Part shown: positions 1-5,276 of the stretch, piece after piece | Numbering within the stretch: position 1 is the stretch's first letter | Layout of the letters: every line of letters starts with the position of its first letter | Source: Deltaproteobacteria bacterium | GTDB taxonomy: Bacteria; Bdellovibrionota; UBA1018 | DNA: 5,276 bases | Direction of reading: 5' to 3' | Assembly: GCA_016194835.1 (NCBI GenBank) | Contig: JACQAU010000299.1 | Coordinates: 1 to 5,276, forward strand | The notes under the pieces: generated by a model | The model's database searches: none | What the model was told of the DNA's origin: nothing | The model's input: only the letters and a program-made list of their open reading frames with translations | Translations under genes and position numbers: made by a program

Positions 1-967
1 CTGCATTCCCTAATATTTGCTCTAAAAATTTTTTAGCAATCCCGTCGCCACCTCTTGTAGCCAATGAACTATCAGAGTCCATTTCGTAATTATCTTCAGT
101 CTCATCATCGTTCCATAAAAGATCCAATAGTTTTTTTCTCTTTTTTGTCGGATAAATTATCTGCGGTTTGCCTTTAATGCCACTCATTTTTGCGATCTCA
201 TCTATAGCTTCTTTTAGACTGCCAAATTCATCTATCAATTTAGCTTGCTTGGCCTGGTTGCCTGTCAACACACGACCATCTGCTATGGCATCTACTTGTC
301 CAGCAGTTAAGTGCCGGCCTTCGCCAACTGCTTTTTTGAATTGCACTAAAACATCATCCACCATGGTTTGAACTAGTACTCGCTCTTCGTCTGTCATCTC
401 TTGGTATTCGGCTCCTACTTCCTTGAACCGTCCAGTTTTAATAGAATACCTTTTTACTTTAGCCCACTCATATAGTTTTTCTAAATTTACAAACTCCATA
501 ATAACACCGATGGAACCAGTCAAAGTGCCCTGAGAGGCAAAAATCTTCTTTGTTCCACAGGCAATATAATAAGCGCCACTTGCTCCAACACTGCCTATAG
601 AAGTTACTACAGGTTTTGAGTATTTCTTAACGGCCTCATAAATTTCTTGCGAAGGTGCAACGGCTCCTCCGGGAGAGTTAACTCGTAAAACAATGCCTTT
701 GATTGTGTCATTTTCTTCAAAACGCTCTAGCTTTTGTAAGATCTTTTTTGAATCTAAAATAACTCCGTTAATTTCAATAACTCCCACACCATTTGATCCA
801 AATAATTTTTTTGAGACAGGCTGTGACATCCGCCCAGTTGATCCGTTAAAAAACCAAACAGAGGAAATAATTATAAAAACAATAAAAAACAGAGCAGATA
901 AACCAAAAATCAACACTAGCGGACTAAGAGTATGTTTTGTAGTTTCTGACATAATGCGTTCTATCAT
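1..967 (-). CDS. sppA: Signal peptide peptidase SppA, membrane-anchored, 3' end cut by window edge
   Basis: Serine protease of family S49 that degrades leftover signal peptides and other membrane peptides; it acts at the outer face of the inner membrane. 322 codons are visible. Residues 16-40 form one hydrophobic N-terminal membrane anchor. The protease domain follows, with VNSPGG at 96-101, GASGAYYIA at 128-136 (nucleophile Ser130) and TGRFKEVG at 178-185 (general base Lys182). The Ser-Lys spacing of 52 equals that of Bacillus subtilis SppA (Ser147/Lys199, from family knowledge). The single catalytic domain is the short SppA form, not the 67 kDa tandem-domain E. coli form. Residues 286-300 are strongly acidic, followed by a probable last helix, so little is probably missing. 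An in-frame stop at 971-973 limits the start to ATG 967 or ATG 952; neither has a clear Shine-Dalgarno. It lies 55 bases after rpsA on the same strand and is probably co-transcribed with it. Confidence 0.95.
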   Translation of the reverse strand, partial: MIERIMSETTKHTLSPLVLIFGLSALFFIVFIIISSVWFFNGSTGRMSQPVSKKLFGSNGVGVIEINGVILDSKKILQKLERFEENDTIKGIVLRVNSPGGAVAPSQEIYEAVKKYSKPVVTSIGSVGASGAYYIACGTKKIFASQGTLTGSIGVIMEFVNLEKLYEWAKVKRYSIKTGRFKEVGAEYQEMTDEERVLVQTMVDDVLVQFKKAVGEGRHLTAGQVDAIADGRVLTGNQAKQAKLIDEFGSLKEAIDEIAKMSGIKGKPQIIYPTKKRKKLLDLLWNDDETEDNYEMDSDSSLATRGGDGIAKKFLEQILGNA

Positions 968-970
968 CGC

Positions 971-1030
971 TTATTGTGATCGGCTTTTCAAGGATTCATT
1001 ACTCATCTTGTTATGACAAGAATTACTCAT
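971..1030 (-). other. Short ORF in frame with sppA, ending one codon before its ATG
   Basis: An ATG at 1030, inside the last codons of rpsA, opens a 19-codon frame (MSNSCHNKMSNESLKSRSQ), ending in TAA at 973-971. A second in-frame ATG lies at 1006. After one codon (GCG) the sppA ATG at 967 follows in the same frame. No good Shine-Dalgarno precedes any of these ATGs. It may be only an accident of the duplication, a reinitiation device, or an old N-terminus of SppA closed by a stop. Confidence 0.2.
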
Positions 1031-1034
1031 CTTG
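998..1034 (-). repeat. Imperfect 24-base tandem duplication at the end of rpsA
   Basis: The 13-mer CAAGATGAGTAAT occurs at 1034-1022 and again at 1010-998, with a period of 24. The first copy carries the last three rpsA codons (Gln-Asp-Glu position) and its TAA stop; the second copy repeats them downstream in the same frame. Consequently stops recur in the rpsA frame (TAA 1025-1023, TAA 1013-1011, TAA 1001-999, TGA 998-996). The rest of the 24-base unit is not conserved between copies. Confidence 0.7.
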
Positions 1035-2864
1035 CTTTGGAGACTTATCTGTCTTTAAAACTGACTTAAGTTTCTCACCTAAGAGTTCTCCAAATGATGT
1101 TTTCTTAGACTTTTCACCTACATAACTTTCGTAGTTTACCCGTTCTTCAGTGCGAGATAGTTGCTTAATAGAGAGTCCAATTCTTCTTTCTTTTGGCTCA
1201 ATTGACAAAATCTCCGCTCTAACAATCTCTCCTGCCTTTAAAATATCTGTGGGTTTCTCTACCCGGTGATCTGCCAACTCGCTCACGTAAATCAGCCCTT
1301 CGACACCTTCCTCAATCTCTACAAAAGCTCCAAAATCCGTAAGTTTTGTAACCCGGCCTTCTATTGATTGCCCAACACGATAACGAGATCTTATATTTTC
1401 CCATGGATCCCGTTCAAGTTGTTTGATCCCTAAAGAAAATTTCTCGTTTCCTTTATCAATGCTTAAAACTACGGTCCTTATGGCATCACCTTTTTTGAAT
1501 TTTTCAGAAGGATGTCCGATTTTCTTTGTCCACGAAATATCACTTACATGCACTAGGCCATCAATGCCCATTCCAACATCCACAAATACACCAAAATCAG
1601 TAATAGACTTTACTACGCCTTCTTCAACAATAGTGCCAACAGGATACTTAAGATCTAATTCATCCCATGGATTTGGCTGAAGCTGTTTTAGCCCTAGACT
1701 AATACGTTTATTTTTTGTGTCAATTTCTAAGACCTTACACTCAACCATATCATTTACATTCAATACCTTTGATGGGTGCTTAATCCTCTCCGTCCACGAC
1801 ATTTCTGAAACATGAATTAGACCTTCTACCCCATCTTCTAGCTCTAAAAATGCGCCATATTCTTTTAAGCTAATAATCTTGCCTTTTACAGTTTTACCAA
1901 TGGGATACTTAAATTCAACTTCATCCCAAGGATTTGGCAGCACTTGTTTTAGTCCTAAAGAAACTCGTTCTTTGTCCCGGTCATATTTTAAGATTTTGAC
2001 TTTAATTTCACTGCCAACAGAGAAAACCTCGCTTGGGTGCTTGACTTTTCCCCAAGACATATCTGTAATATGAAGAAGTCCATCCATCCCACCTAAATCA
2101 ATAAAAGCACCATACTCTGTAATATTTTTTACAGTGCCATTAACTACCATGCCTTCTTCAATGTGAGACAAAGTCTCCGCTCTTTGTATTTCCCGCTCTT
2201 GAGAAATAACGGCTTTTCTAGATAAAACTATGTTTCCTTTTTTCTTATTAAATTTTATAATTTTAAATTTCAGTTTTTTACCAACAAAACGATCTAGCCC
2301 TTTGACAGGTTTTGTATCGATTTGGCTGCCTGGCAAGAAAGCCTTCACTCCAATGTCAAAAGACAAGCCACCCTTTACTTTTGAGATTACAGTGCCTTCA
2401 ACAAGTTGATCTTTCTCGCATGCTTGAGAAATTTCGTCCCATGCTCTAATAATATCGGCTTTATCTTTTGATAAAAGCAAATATCCACTTTCAATTTCTA
2501 TTCGCTCTAAATAAACAGGTATAGTGTCACCTACCTGTATTGCGACCTGGCCACTTGCACTTTTAAATTCGTTAACCGGAACTAAACCTTCACACTTAAA
2601 TCCAATATCTACTGTGACAAATTCAGAACCAATATTTACTACAATGCCGTCGATAACCTCGCCTTCTTTTATTTCTCTTTGCTTCTGTGAGGCTTCGAAA
2701 AGATCAGCAAAATTTTCATCATTGTATTGTACATGAGATTGCCCATTAGATTTTTTTATCTCTTCTGTTTCTTCGTTTGTTAAAAATTCTTGCATCCAGT
2801 TTTGATTCGTTGGTATACCATGTTTTTTAGACGTACTGGAATCAGAAGTTTGCTTATTTACCAT
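1023..2864 (-). CDS. rpsA: 30S ribosomal protein S1, six S1 domains
   Basis: Ribosomal protein S1 binds and unfolds mRNA on the 30S subunit and assists initiation on structured or weak Shine-Dalgarno messages. The 613 residues hold six S1 (OB-fold) repeats at about 66-134, 152-216, 237-306, 322-393, 409-480 and 496-567. Repeats 1-2 resemble the divergent ribosome-docking domains of E. coli S1: NFADLF at 51-56 and VKGGLSFDIGVKAFLPGS at 163-180. Repeats 3-6 are the RNA-binding type, with YGAF/FGVF/FGAF and GL(I/L/V)(H/Y)(V/I) signatures, and are separated by PNPWDE, PNPWDE and RDPWEN linkers. It is longer than E. coli S1 (557) because of about 47 polar residues before domain 1 and a Lys-rich tail of about 45 residues. 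ATG 2864 is taken as the start; Met24 (ATG at 2795) is an in-frame alternative without a visible Shine-Dalgarno. A promoter and a leader ORF lie upstream. Confidence 0.98.
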   Translation of the reverse strand: MVNKQTSDSSTSKKHGIPTNQNWMQEFLTNEETEEIKKSNGQSHVQYNDENFADLFEASQKQREIKEGEVIDGIVVNIGSEFVTVDIGFKCEGLVPVNEFKSASGQVAIQVGDTIPVYLERIEIESGYLLLSKDKADIIRAWDEISQACEKDQLVEGTVISKVKGGLSFDIGVKAFLPGSQIDTKPVKGLDRFVGKKLKFKIIKFNKKKGNIVLSRKAVISQEREIQRAETLSHIEEGMVVNGTVKNITEYGAFIDLGGMDGLLHITDMSWGKVKHPSEVFSVGSEIKVKILKYDRDKERVSLGLKQVLPNPWDEVEFKYPIGKTVKGKIISLKEYGAFLELEDGVEGLIHVSEMSWTERIKHPSKVLNVNDMVECKVLEIDTKNKRISLGLKQLQPNPWDELDLKYPVGTIVEEGVVKSITDFGVFVDVGMGIDGLVHVSDISWTKKIGHPSEKFKKGDAIRTVVLSIDKGNEKFSLGIKQLERDPWENIRSRYRVGQSIEGRVTKLTDFGAFVEIEEGVEGLIYVSELADHRVEKPTDILKAGEIVRAEILSIEPKERRIGLSIKQLSRTEERVNYESYVGEKSKKTSFGELLGEKLKSVLKTDKSPKQDE

Positions 2865-2877
2865 AACTATAATTCAT
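2854..2877 (-). CDS. Possible 7-codon leader ORF overlapping the rpsA start
   Basis: ATG at 2877 opens a frame encoding MNYSYGK and ends with TAA at 2856-2854. The rpsA ATG (2864-2862) lies inside it in another frame, and the leader stop falls 6 bases beyond the end of that ATG. Its ATG has the best-placed Shine-Dalgarno in the area. Ribosomes finishing the leader could step back to start rpsA, or compete with it. Seven codons are too few to show coding bias, so this rests on position and ribosome-binding-site spacing alone. Confidence 0.35.
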   Translation of the reverse strand: MNYSYGK

Positions 2878-2878
2878 A

Positions 2879-2890
2879 CCTTTCTCTCCT
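2879..2890 (-). promoter_or_regulatory. Strong Shine-Dalgarno region upstream of rpsA, best spaced for a leader ORF
   Basis: The minus strand reads AGGAGAGAAAGG here. The AGGAG core (2890-2886) is 8 bases from the ATG at 2877, the normal distance, but 21 bases from the rpsA ATG at 2864. The weaker GAAAGG part is 14 bases from the rpsA ATG. The site therefore appears to load ribosomes first on the short leader ORF. Confidence 0.6.
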
Positions 2891-2932
2891 AACGTTACCC
2901 GTAGTTTTATAAAAAAGACTCCGTGAGTTGAA

Positions 2933-2962
2933 GATATAGAGAAGTTTTAGCCTATTTGTCAA
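2933..2962 (-). promoter_or_regulatory. Sigma70-type promoter for rpsA
   Basis: Reading the minus strand, a perfect TTGACA lies at 2962-2957 and a TATATC -10-like hexamer at 2938-2933, separated by 18 bases. Transcription would start near 2926, leaving a leader of about 50 bases before the first ATG at 2877. It sits right after the GT4 gene and before rpsA, so it would let rpsA-sppA be expressed apart from the glycosyltransferases. The -10 is only a 4 of 6 match; the call rests on the -35 and the location. Confidence 0.6.
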
Positions 2963-2981
2963 CCATTATCTGTTCAAATAG
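2952..2981 (-). repeat. Inverted repeat between GT4 stop and rpsA promoter
   Basis: CTATTTG (2981-2975) pairs with CAAATAG (2958-2952) across 16 bases. A further AAC/GTT pairing inside and TTTA/TAAA outside could lengthen the hairpin with bulges. The arm at 2958-2952 shares two bases with the TTGACA box. It begins directly after the GT4 stop codon. No T-run follows, so it is not a typical intrinsic terminator; an operator or an RNA 3'-end hairpin are alternatives. Confidence 0.4.
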
Positions 2982-4172
2982 TTAAATTCCTCTTTTATTT
3001 AATCCCCAATCATAAAGTTCCAAGTGTCTTAAAACTCTCACATTTCTGTCATAATGCTGCACGACAAACTGTCTAGCGCGATGTCCCATTTCTGCTCTTT
3101 CTATGGGGTTATCTATCAAAAATCGCAATTTTTTTTGCAAATCAAAGGGGTCTTCTGGTCTTACTAAAAGCCCGTACTCTTGCTCTGCCCCGACGATTTC
3201 ATAGGCACTTCCGCCAGAAGAAATGACAATGGGGCACTCCATAGCCATTGCCTCGATTGATACTAAACCAAAAGCCTCTTGTCTTGATGGCATAACTAAG
3301 ATATCGAAAGCGCGCATAATTTCAGGAATGTTCTTTTGATAGCCAGCAAAAATAAAGTAATCATTAAGTGAAAACAGGGAGACCATTTCTTTTAATTGCG
3401 CCAAATAGCCTTTGGTGCGACCCAATGTTTCTTCGCCTACTATTACGAATTTAAGATTTTCACTTCTTCTTATATTTTTCATAAGTCCGGCGGCTGCTTT
3501 TATAAAAGTCTCTTGCCCTTTGGCAGGATCAATACGCCCCACTAGGCCAATCATAAGAGTATTATCATTTGCGTCCCATTTTTTCCTCTGCTCCCTTGCA
3601 TTCACTTTTTCAGGATCAAACCTATTGTAATCCAAGCCTAAATTAATAACCTTTACTTTGGATTCTTTTAGGGGATGGGTTTGTAAAATATTTTGTCTAA
3701 TTCCCTGACTCACAACTAGCATTAGATCTAATCGTTTATAAAGAAGGCGATGAAATGGGTTTTTTTTCCTATGATTGCTTAAAATATGCCGAGTTGCAAA
3801 AACTGGAATATGGGGATATCCCCACATCCAAGGCAGTATTGAACCCAAATATGCGGTTTGATGGGTATGAATAAAATTTATGCCTTCTGCAAAGTAATGA
3901 TGCAATTCTTTACGTAATGATAGATCAAAAAGATTTCGAGGCATAAATGACAACGGTAAAACCTTTAATTCTTTGCGATGCGCCAAGTATTCATGCACCG
4001 GACTCCCCTCTGCGCATAAAAAAGAAACCTTAAGCCCTAAACTCCCACATTCTAGTGCGTCTCCAACTGCTACATGCTCCAGCCCCCCCCATGCATGAGA
4101 AAGGCACACAACTAAAAGTTGTATTCGATCTTTAATATTATCTGTTAAATTTTTTATCTTTGCGCTAGTCAT
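2982..4172 (-). CDS. Family 4 glycosyltransferase (GT-B fold), probable LPS core sugar transferase
   Basis: Retaining glycosyltransferase that probably adds a sugar from a nucleotide-sugar donor to the LPS core or another surface glycan at the cytoplasmic face of the inner membrane. The 396 residues have the usual family length. The N-terminal Rossmann domain carries the acceptor-side glycine loop WGGLEH at 28-33, then HTHQTAYLG at 102-110 and ATRH at 126-129. The C-terminal donor domain carries GRIDPAKGQ at 212-220, IVGEE at 244-248, and the E-x7-E motif from Glu299 to Glu307 followed by the Gly-rich SSGGSAYEIV stretch at 318-327. There is no signal peptide or clear membrane segment. Its ATG overlaps the stop of the heptosyltransferase gene (ATGA, 4172-4169), and a weak AGAG lies 8 bases upstream, pointing to translational coupling. 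Donor and acceptor cannot be read from sequence. An 8-G run covers codons 27-29, in the conserved glycine loop. Confidence 0.92.
   Translation of the reverse strand: MTSAKIKNLTDNIKDRIQLLVVCLSHAWGGLEHVAVGDALECGSLGLKVSFLCAEGSPVHEYLAHRKELKVLPLSFMPRNLFDLSLRKELHHYFAEGINFIHTHQTAYLGSILPWMWGYPHIPVFATRHILSNHRKKNPFHRLLYKRLDLMLVVSQGIRQNILQTHPLKESKVKVINLGLDYNRFDPEKVNAREQRKKWDANDNTLMIGLVGRIDPAKGQETFIKAAAGLMKNIRRSENLKFVIVGEETLGRTKGYLAQLKEMVSLFSLNDYFIFAGYQKNIPEIMRAFDILVMPSRQEAFGLVSIEAMAMECPIVISSGGSAYEIVGAEQEYGLLVRPEDPFDLQKKLRFLIDNPIERAEMGHRARQFVVQHYDRNVRVLRHLELYDWGLNKRGI
4083..4090 (-). repeat. Poly-G tract (8 G) inside the GT4 gene
   Basis: Eight C on the plus strand are eight G in the coding strand, spanning codons Trp27-Gly28-Gly29 (TGG GGG GGG) of the GT4 protein. 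It is the longest G/C run noticed in the window and is striking in this AT-rich sequence. Gain of one G leads to TAA about 20 codons later; loss of one G leads to TAG within about 5 codons. Both outcomes remove almost the whole enzyme. Confidence 0.9.
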
Positions 4173-5276
4173 TTATATTTCTCTAAAAGCCCATGCTTTT
4201 TAATTTCATTAAAGACACTTTCTGGGTGTATGCCTTTTAGACACTGTAGTTCTTCAGTTCCCTTTTTTGAACAGATATTTCTTTCACAAGGCCAACAATC
4301 CACACTGCGTGAATTAATATAAATCAATCCTGGCCCAAGTGGTCGAGTATGTATAGGGTTTCCTCCACCCCAAACAATATAAACCCTAGAACCACACAAA
4401 GAGGACATATGAGCTAGACCGGAGTCATTAGAAACTGTGAATGTAGCGTATTGAAATAATTTCCAATAAGATGTTACGCTTCCACAACCAGTAAAATCTA
4501 AAAAACAGTTATTCCCATTTTTTAAAAGCCATGCTGCAATTGAAACTTCGTTCTCACCGCCAACAATAGCACCTTTTATATGAGTTTGCTCATAAATGAG
4601 CATAGAAAGTTTAAGAAAATACTCTGCTGGCCACATCCTTGAGGTAGCCTGGGATCCAGGCGCCAAGACCCAAAAATTTTTTACAGGAGGCTCCAAAGGC
4701 ACGACATTACGCCACGATTTTATAGGATCAAAAAAAGAGAACTCACCTGGGAAAGTATTTTCAGCTTTAAAATTCACTAGACCTTCTAAAAGATTTAAAA
4801 ATGCTTGAGCTCTGTGGATTTTTTCATGTTTTTTATGATAGCGCTTGTCATTGAGTAAAAAACTCCTTCCATCCCCCCCATAGCCAATTCGTTTTTTCGC
4901 GCCTGCTCGAAACACTAACCAAGCTGCAGAAAAAGACCCTGGTAAAATAATAGCCAAATCATAGTTTCTAATACTTTTTAACTGTCTGGAGGCATTTTCT
5001 AAAATTTCAAATTTTTCAATAAATTTTCCTGGCCATGTGTTTTTATAAGGGCGTGGCAATACAAACACTTCATCAACTAAATCCTTAAACTGAATATCTT
5101 GGACCCAATCCACACATACAGCCGTGATGTATGCTTTTGGATAGAGTTTTCTTAAGTGATAAAAAAAAGGAAAGGATAAAACTTGATCACCAATCCAATT
5201 AGGGGAACGCACTAAAATAGACTCTATCTTAAACCGAGATTTTGCATTTAAAACCGTAGCGAAAGCACCGAGATGC
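4169..5276 (-). CDS. waaF: ADP-heptose:LPS heptosyltransferase II-type (family 9 glycosyltransferase), 5' end uncertain or off-window
   Basis: Inverting GT-B transferase that adds an L-glycero-D-manno-heptose from ADP-heptose to the LPS inner core at the cytoplasmic membrane. Numbering from the GTG at 5212 (347 residues): RSPNWIGD at 2-9 is the acceptor-side loop of the WaaF type; LAPGSQATSRMWPAEYF at 183-199 matches the family GxxxxxKxWP motif; SNDSGLAHMSSLCG at 261-274 is the donor-binding NDSG...H motif; WGGGNPIHTRPL at 281-292 follows. The C-terminus has the WaaF-like Cys pattern C306-x2-C309-x4-C314...C324-L. The frame stays open for 21 more codons to the window edge with no ATG, GTG or TTG. 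Those codons complete a first beta strand (ESILVRSP) which the GTG start would cut, so I extend the CDS to the edge and treat it as 5'-partial; GTG 5212 remains possible. A 7-G run covers Tyr111-Gly-Gly. The specific WaaF assignment is less sure than the GT9 family. Confidence 0.85.
   Translation of the reverse strand, partial: HLGAFATVLNAKSRFKIESILVRSPNWIGDQVLSFPFFYHLRKLYPKAYITAVCVDWVQDIQFKDLVDEVFVLPRPYKNTWPGKFIEKFEILENASRQLKSIRNYDLAIILPGSFSAAWLVFRAGAKKRIGYGGDGRSFLLNDKRYHKKHEKIHRAQAFLNLLEGLVNFKAENTFPGEFSFFDPIKSWRNVVPLEPPVKNFWVLAPGSQATSRMWPAEYFLKLSMLIYEQTHIKGAIVGGENEVSIAAWLLKNGNNCFLDFTGCGSVTSYWKLFQYATFTVSNDSGLAHMSSLCGSRVYIVWGGGNPIHTRPLGPGLIYINSRSVDCWPCERNICSKKGTEELQCLKGIHPESVFNEIKKHGLLEKYK
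4873..4879 (-). repeat. Poly-G tract (7 G) inside the heptosyltransferase gene
   Basis: Seven C on the plus strand give TAT GGG GGG GAT in the coding strand (Tyr111-Gly-Gly-Asp, numbered from the GTG at 5212). A one-base gain reaches TGA about 10 codons on; a one-base loss reaches TAA about 27 codons on. Either would remove the C-terminal donor-binding domain. Confidence 0.85.

Noticed and set aside
168..371. 67-codon plus-strand ORF
   Set aside because: Shadow of sppA on the other strand; no ribosome-binding site or recognisable domain.
693..1016. 107-codon plus-strand ORF opposite the start of sppA
   Set aside because: It lies antisense to the SppA membrane anchor and first protease strands, its product resembles no family I know, and the sppA frame has clear catalytic motifs.
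1390..1940. Related stretches about 260 bases apart (around 1400, 1665 and 1925) with shared sequence such as CCATGGAT or CCAAGGAT
   Set aside because: They are the repeated inter-domain linkers of S1 (PNPWDE or RDPWEN) and need no other explanation.
1423..2736. Three plus-strand ORFs of 64-85 codons (1423-1680, 1879-2073, 2524-2736)
   Set aside because: All are antisense to rpsA. The first two even share a repeated stretch because they mirror the repeated S1 linkers.
2911..2928. ACTC-ACG-GAGT stem followed by CTTTTTT on the minus strand, terminator-like
   Set aside because: The stem is only 4 base pairs, and it sits at or just after the likely rpsA transcription start, so it is unlikely to act as a terminator.
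3811..3824. Perfect 14-base palindrome TGGGGATATCCCCA inside the GT4 gene
   Set aside because: It encodes an ordinary Trp-Gly-Tyr-Pro stretch; one such palindrome in about 5 kb is not far from chance and there is no second copy in the window.
3412..4808. Plus-strand ORFs at 3412-3630 and 4596-4808
   Set aside because: Antisense shadows of the two glycosyltransferase genes, with no support of their own.

Overview
This AT-rich window (by eye at or below about 40% G+C) comes from a Gram-negative bacterium. All four recognisable genes lie on the minus strand, so they read from the right edge of the window to the left. Gram-negative character is inferred from an ADP-heptose (LPS core) glycosyltransferase and from a six-domain ribosomal protein S1 whose first two domains align well with the E. 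coli type. The rpsA-sppA pairing is one I associate with deltaproteobacteria in the broad sense (Bdellovibrionota, Desulfobacterota and similar) and some related phyla. The sequence alone does not fix the lineage.

Layout in transcription order. (1) Positions 5276 to 4169: a family 9 glycosyltransferase of the heptosyltransferase II (WaaF) type. Its frame is open to the window edge, so its true start is uncertain. (2) Positions 4172 to 2982: a family 4 (GT-B fold) glycosyltransferase joined to the previous gene by a 4-base ATGA overlap. The two form a translationally coupled LPS-core assembly pair. (3) Positions 2981 to 2865: an intergenic/leader region with a good sigma70-type promoter, a dyad touching its -35 box, and a strong Shine-Dalgarno sequence. 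That Shine-Dalgarno is spaced for a 7-codon leader ORF which overlaps the rpsA start. (4) Positions 2864 to 1023: rpsA, with six S1 domains. (5) Positions 1022 to 968: a 55-base gap holding an imperfect 24-base tandem duplication of the end of rpsA. (6) Positions 967 to 1: sppA, a membrane-anchored Ser/Lys signal peptide peptidase, cut by the window edge close to its C-terminus.

The genes fall into two functional blocks: envelope glycosylation (heptosyltransferase plus GT4) and a translation/membrane-quality-control block (S1 plus SppA). The promoter before rpsA suggests the second block can be transcribed independently.

The observations most worth a second look are two. First, each glycosyltransferase gene carries a poly-G tract in its reading frame (8 G and 7 G), and no other run of that length was seen in the window. 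One-base slippage in either tract would truncate the protein, which makes LPS phase variation a reasonable hypothesis. Second, the arrangement of the rpsA translation start, with its overlapping 7-codon leader ORF, suggests translational coupling or autoregulation. I saw no RNA genes, CRISPR arrays, insertion sequences or obviously novel defence system.
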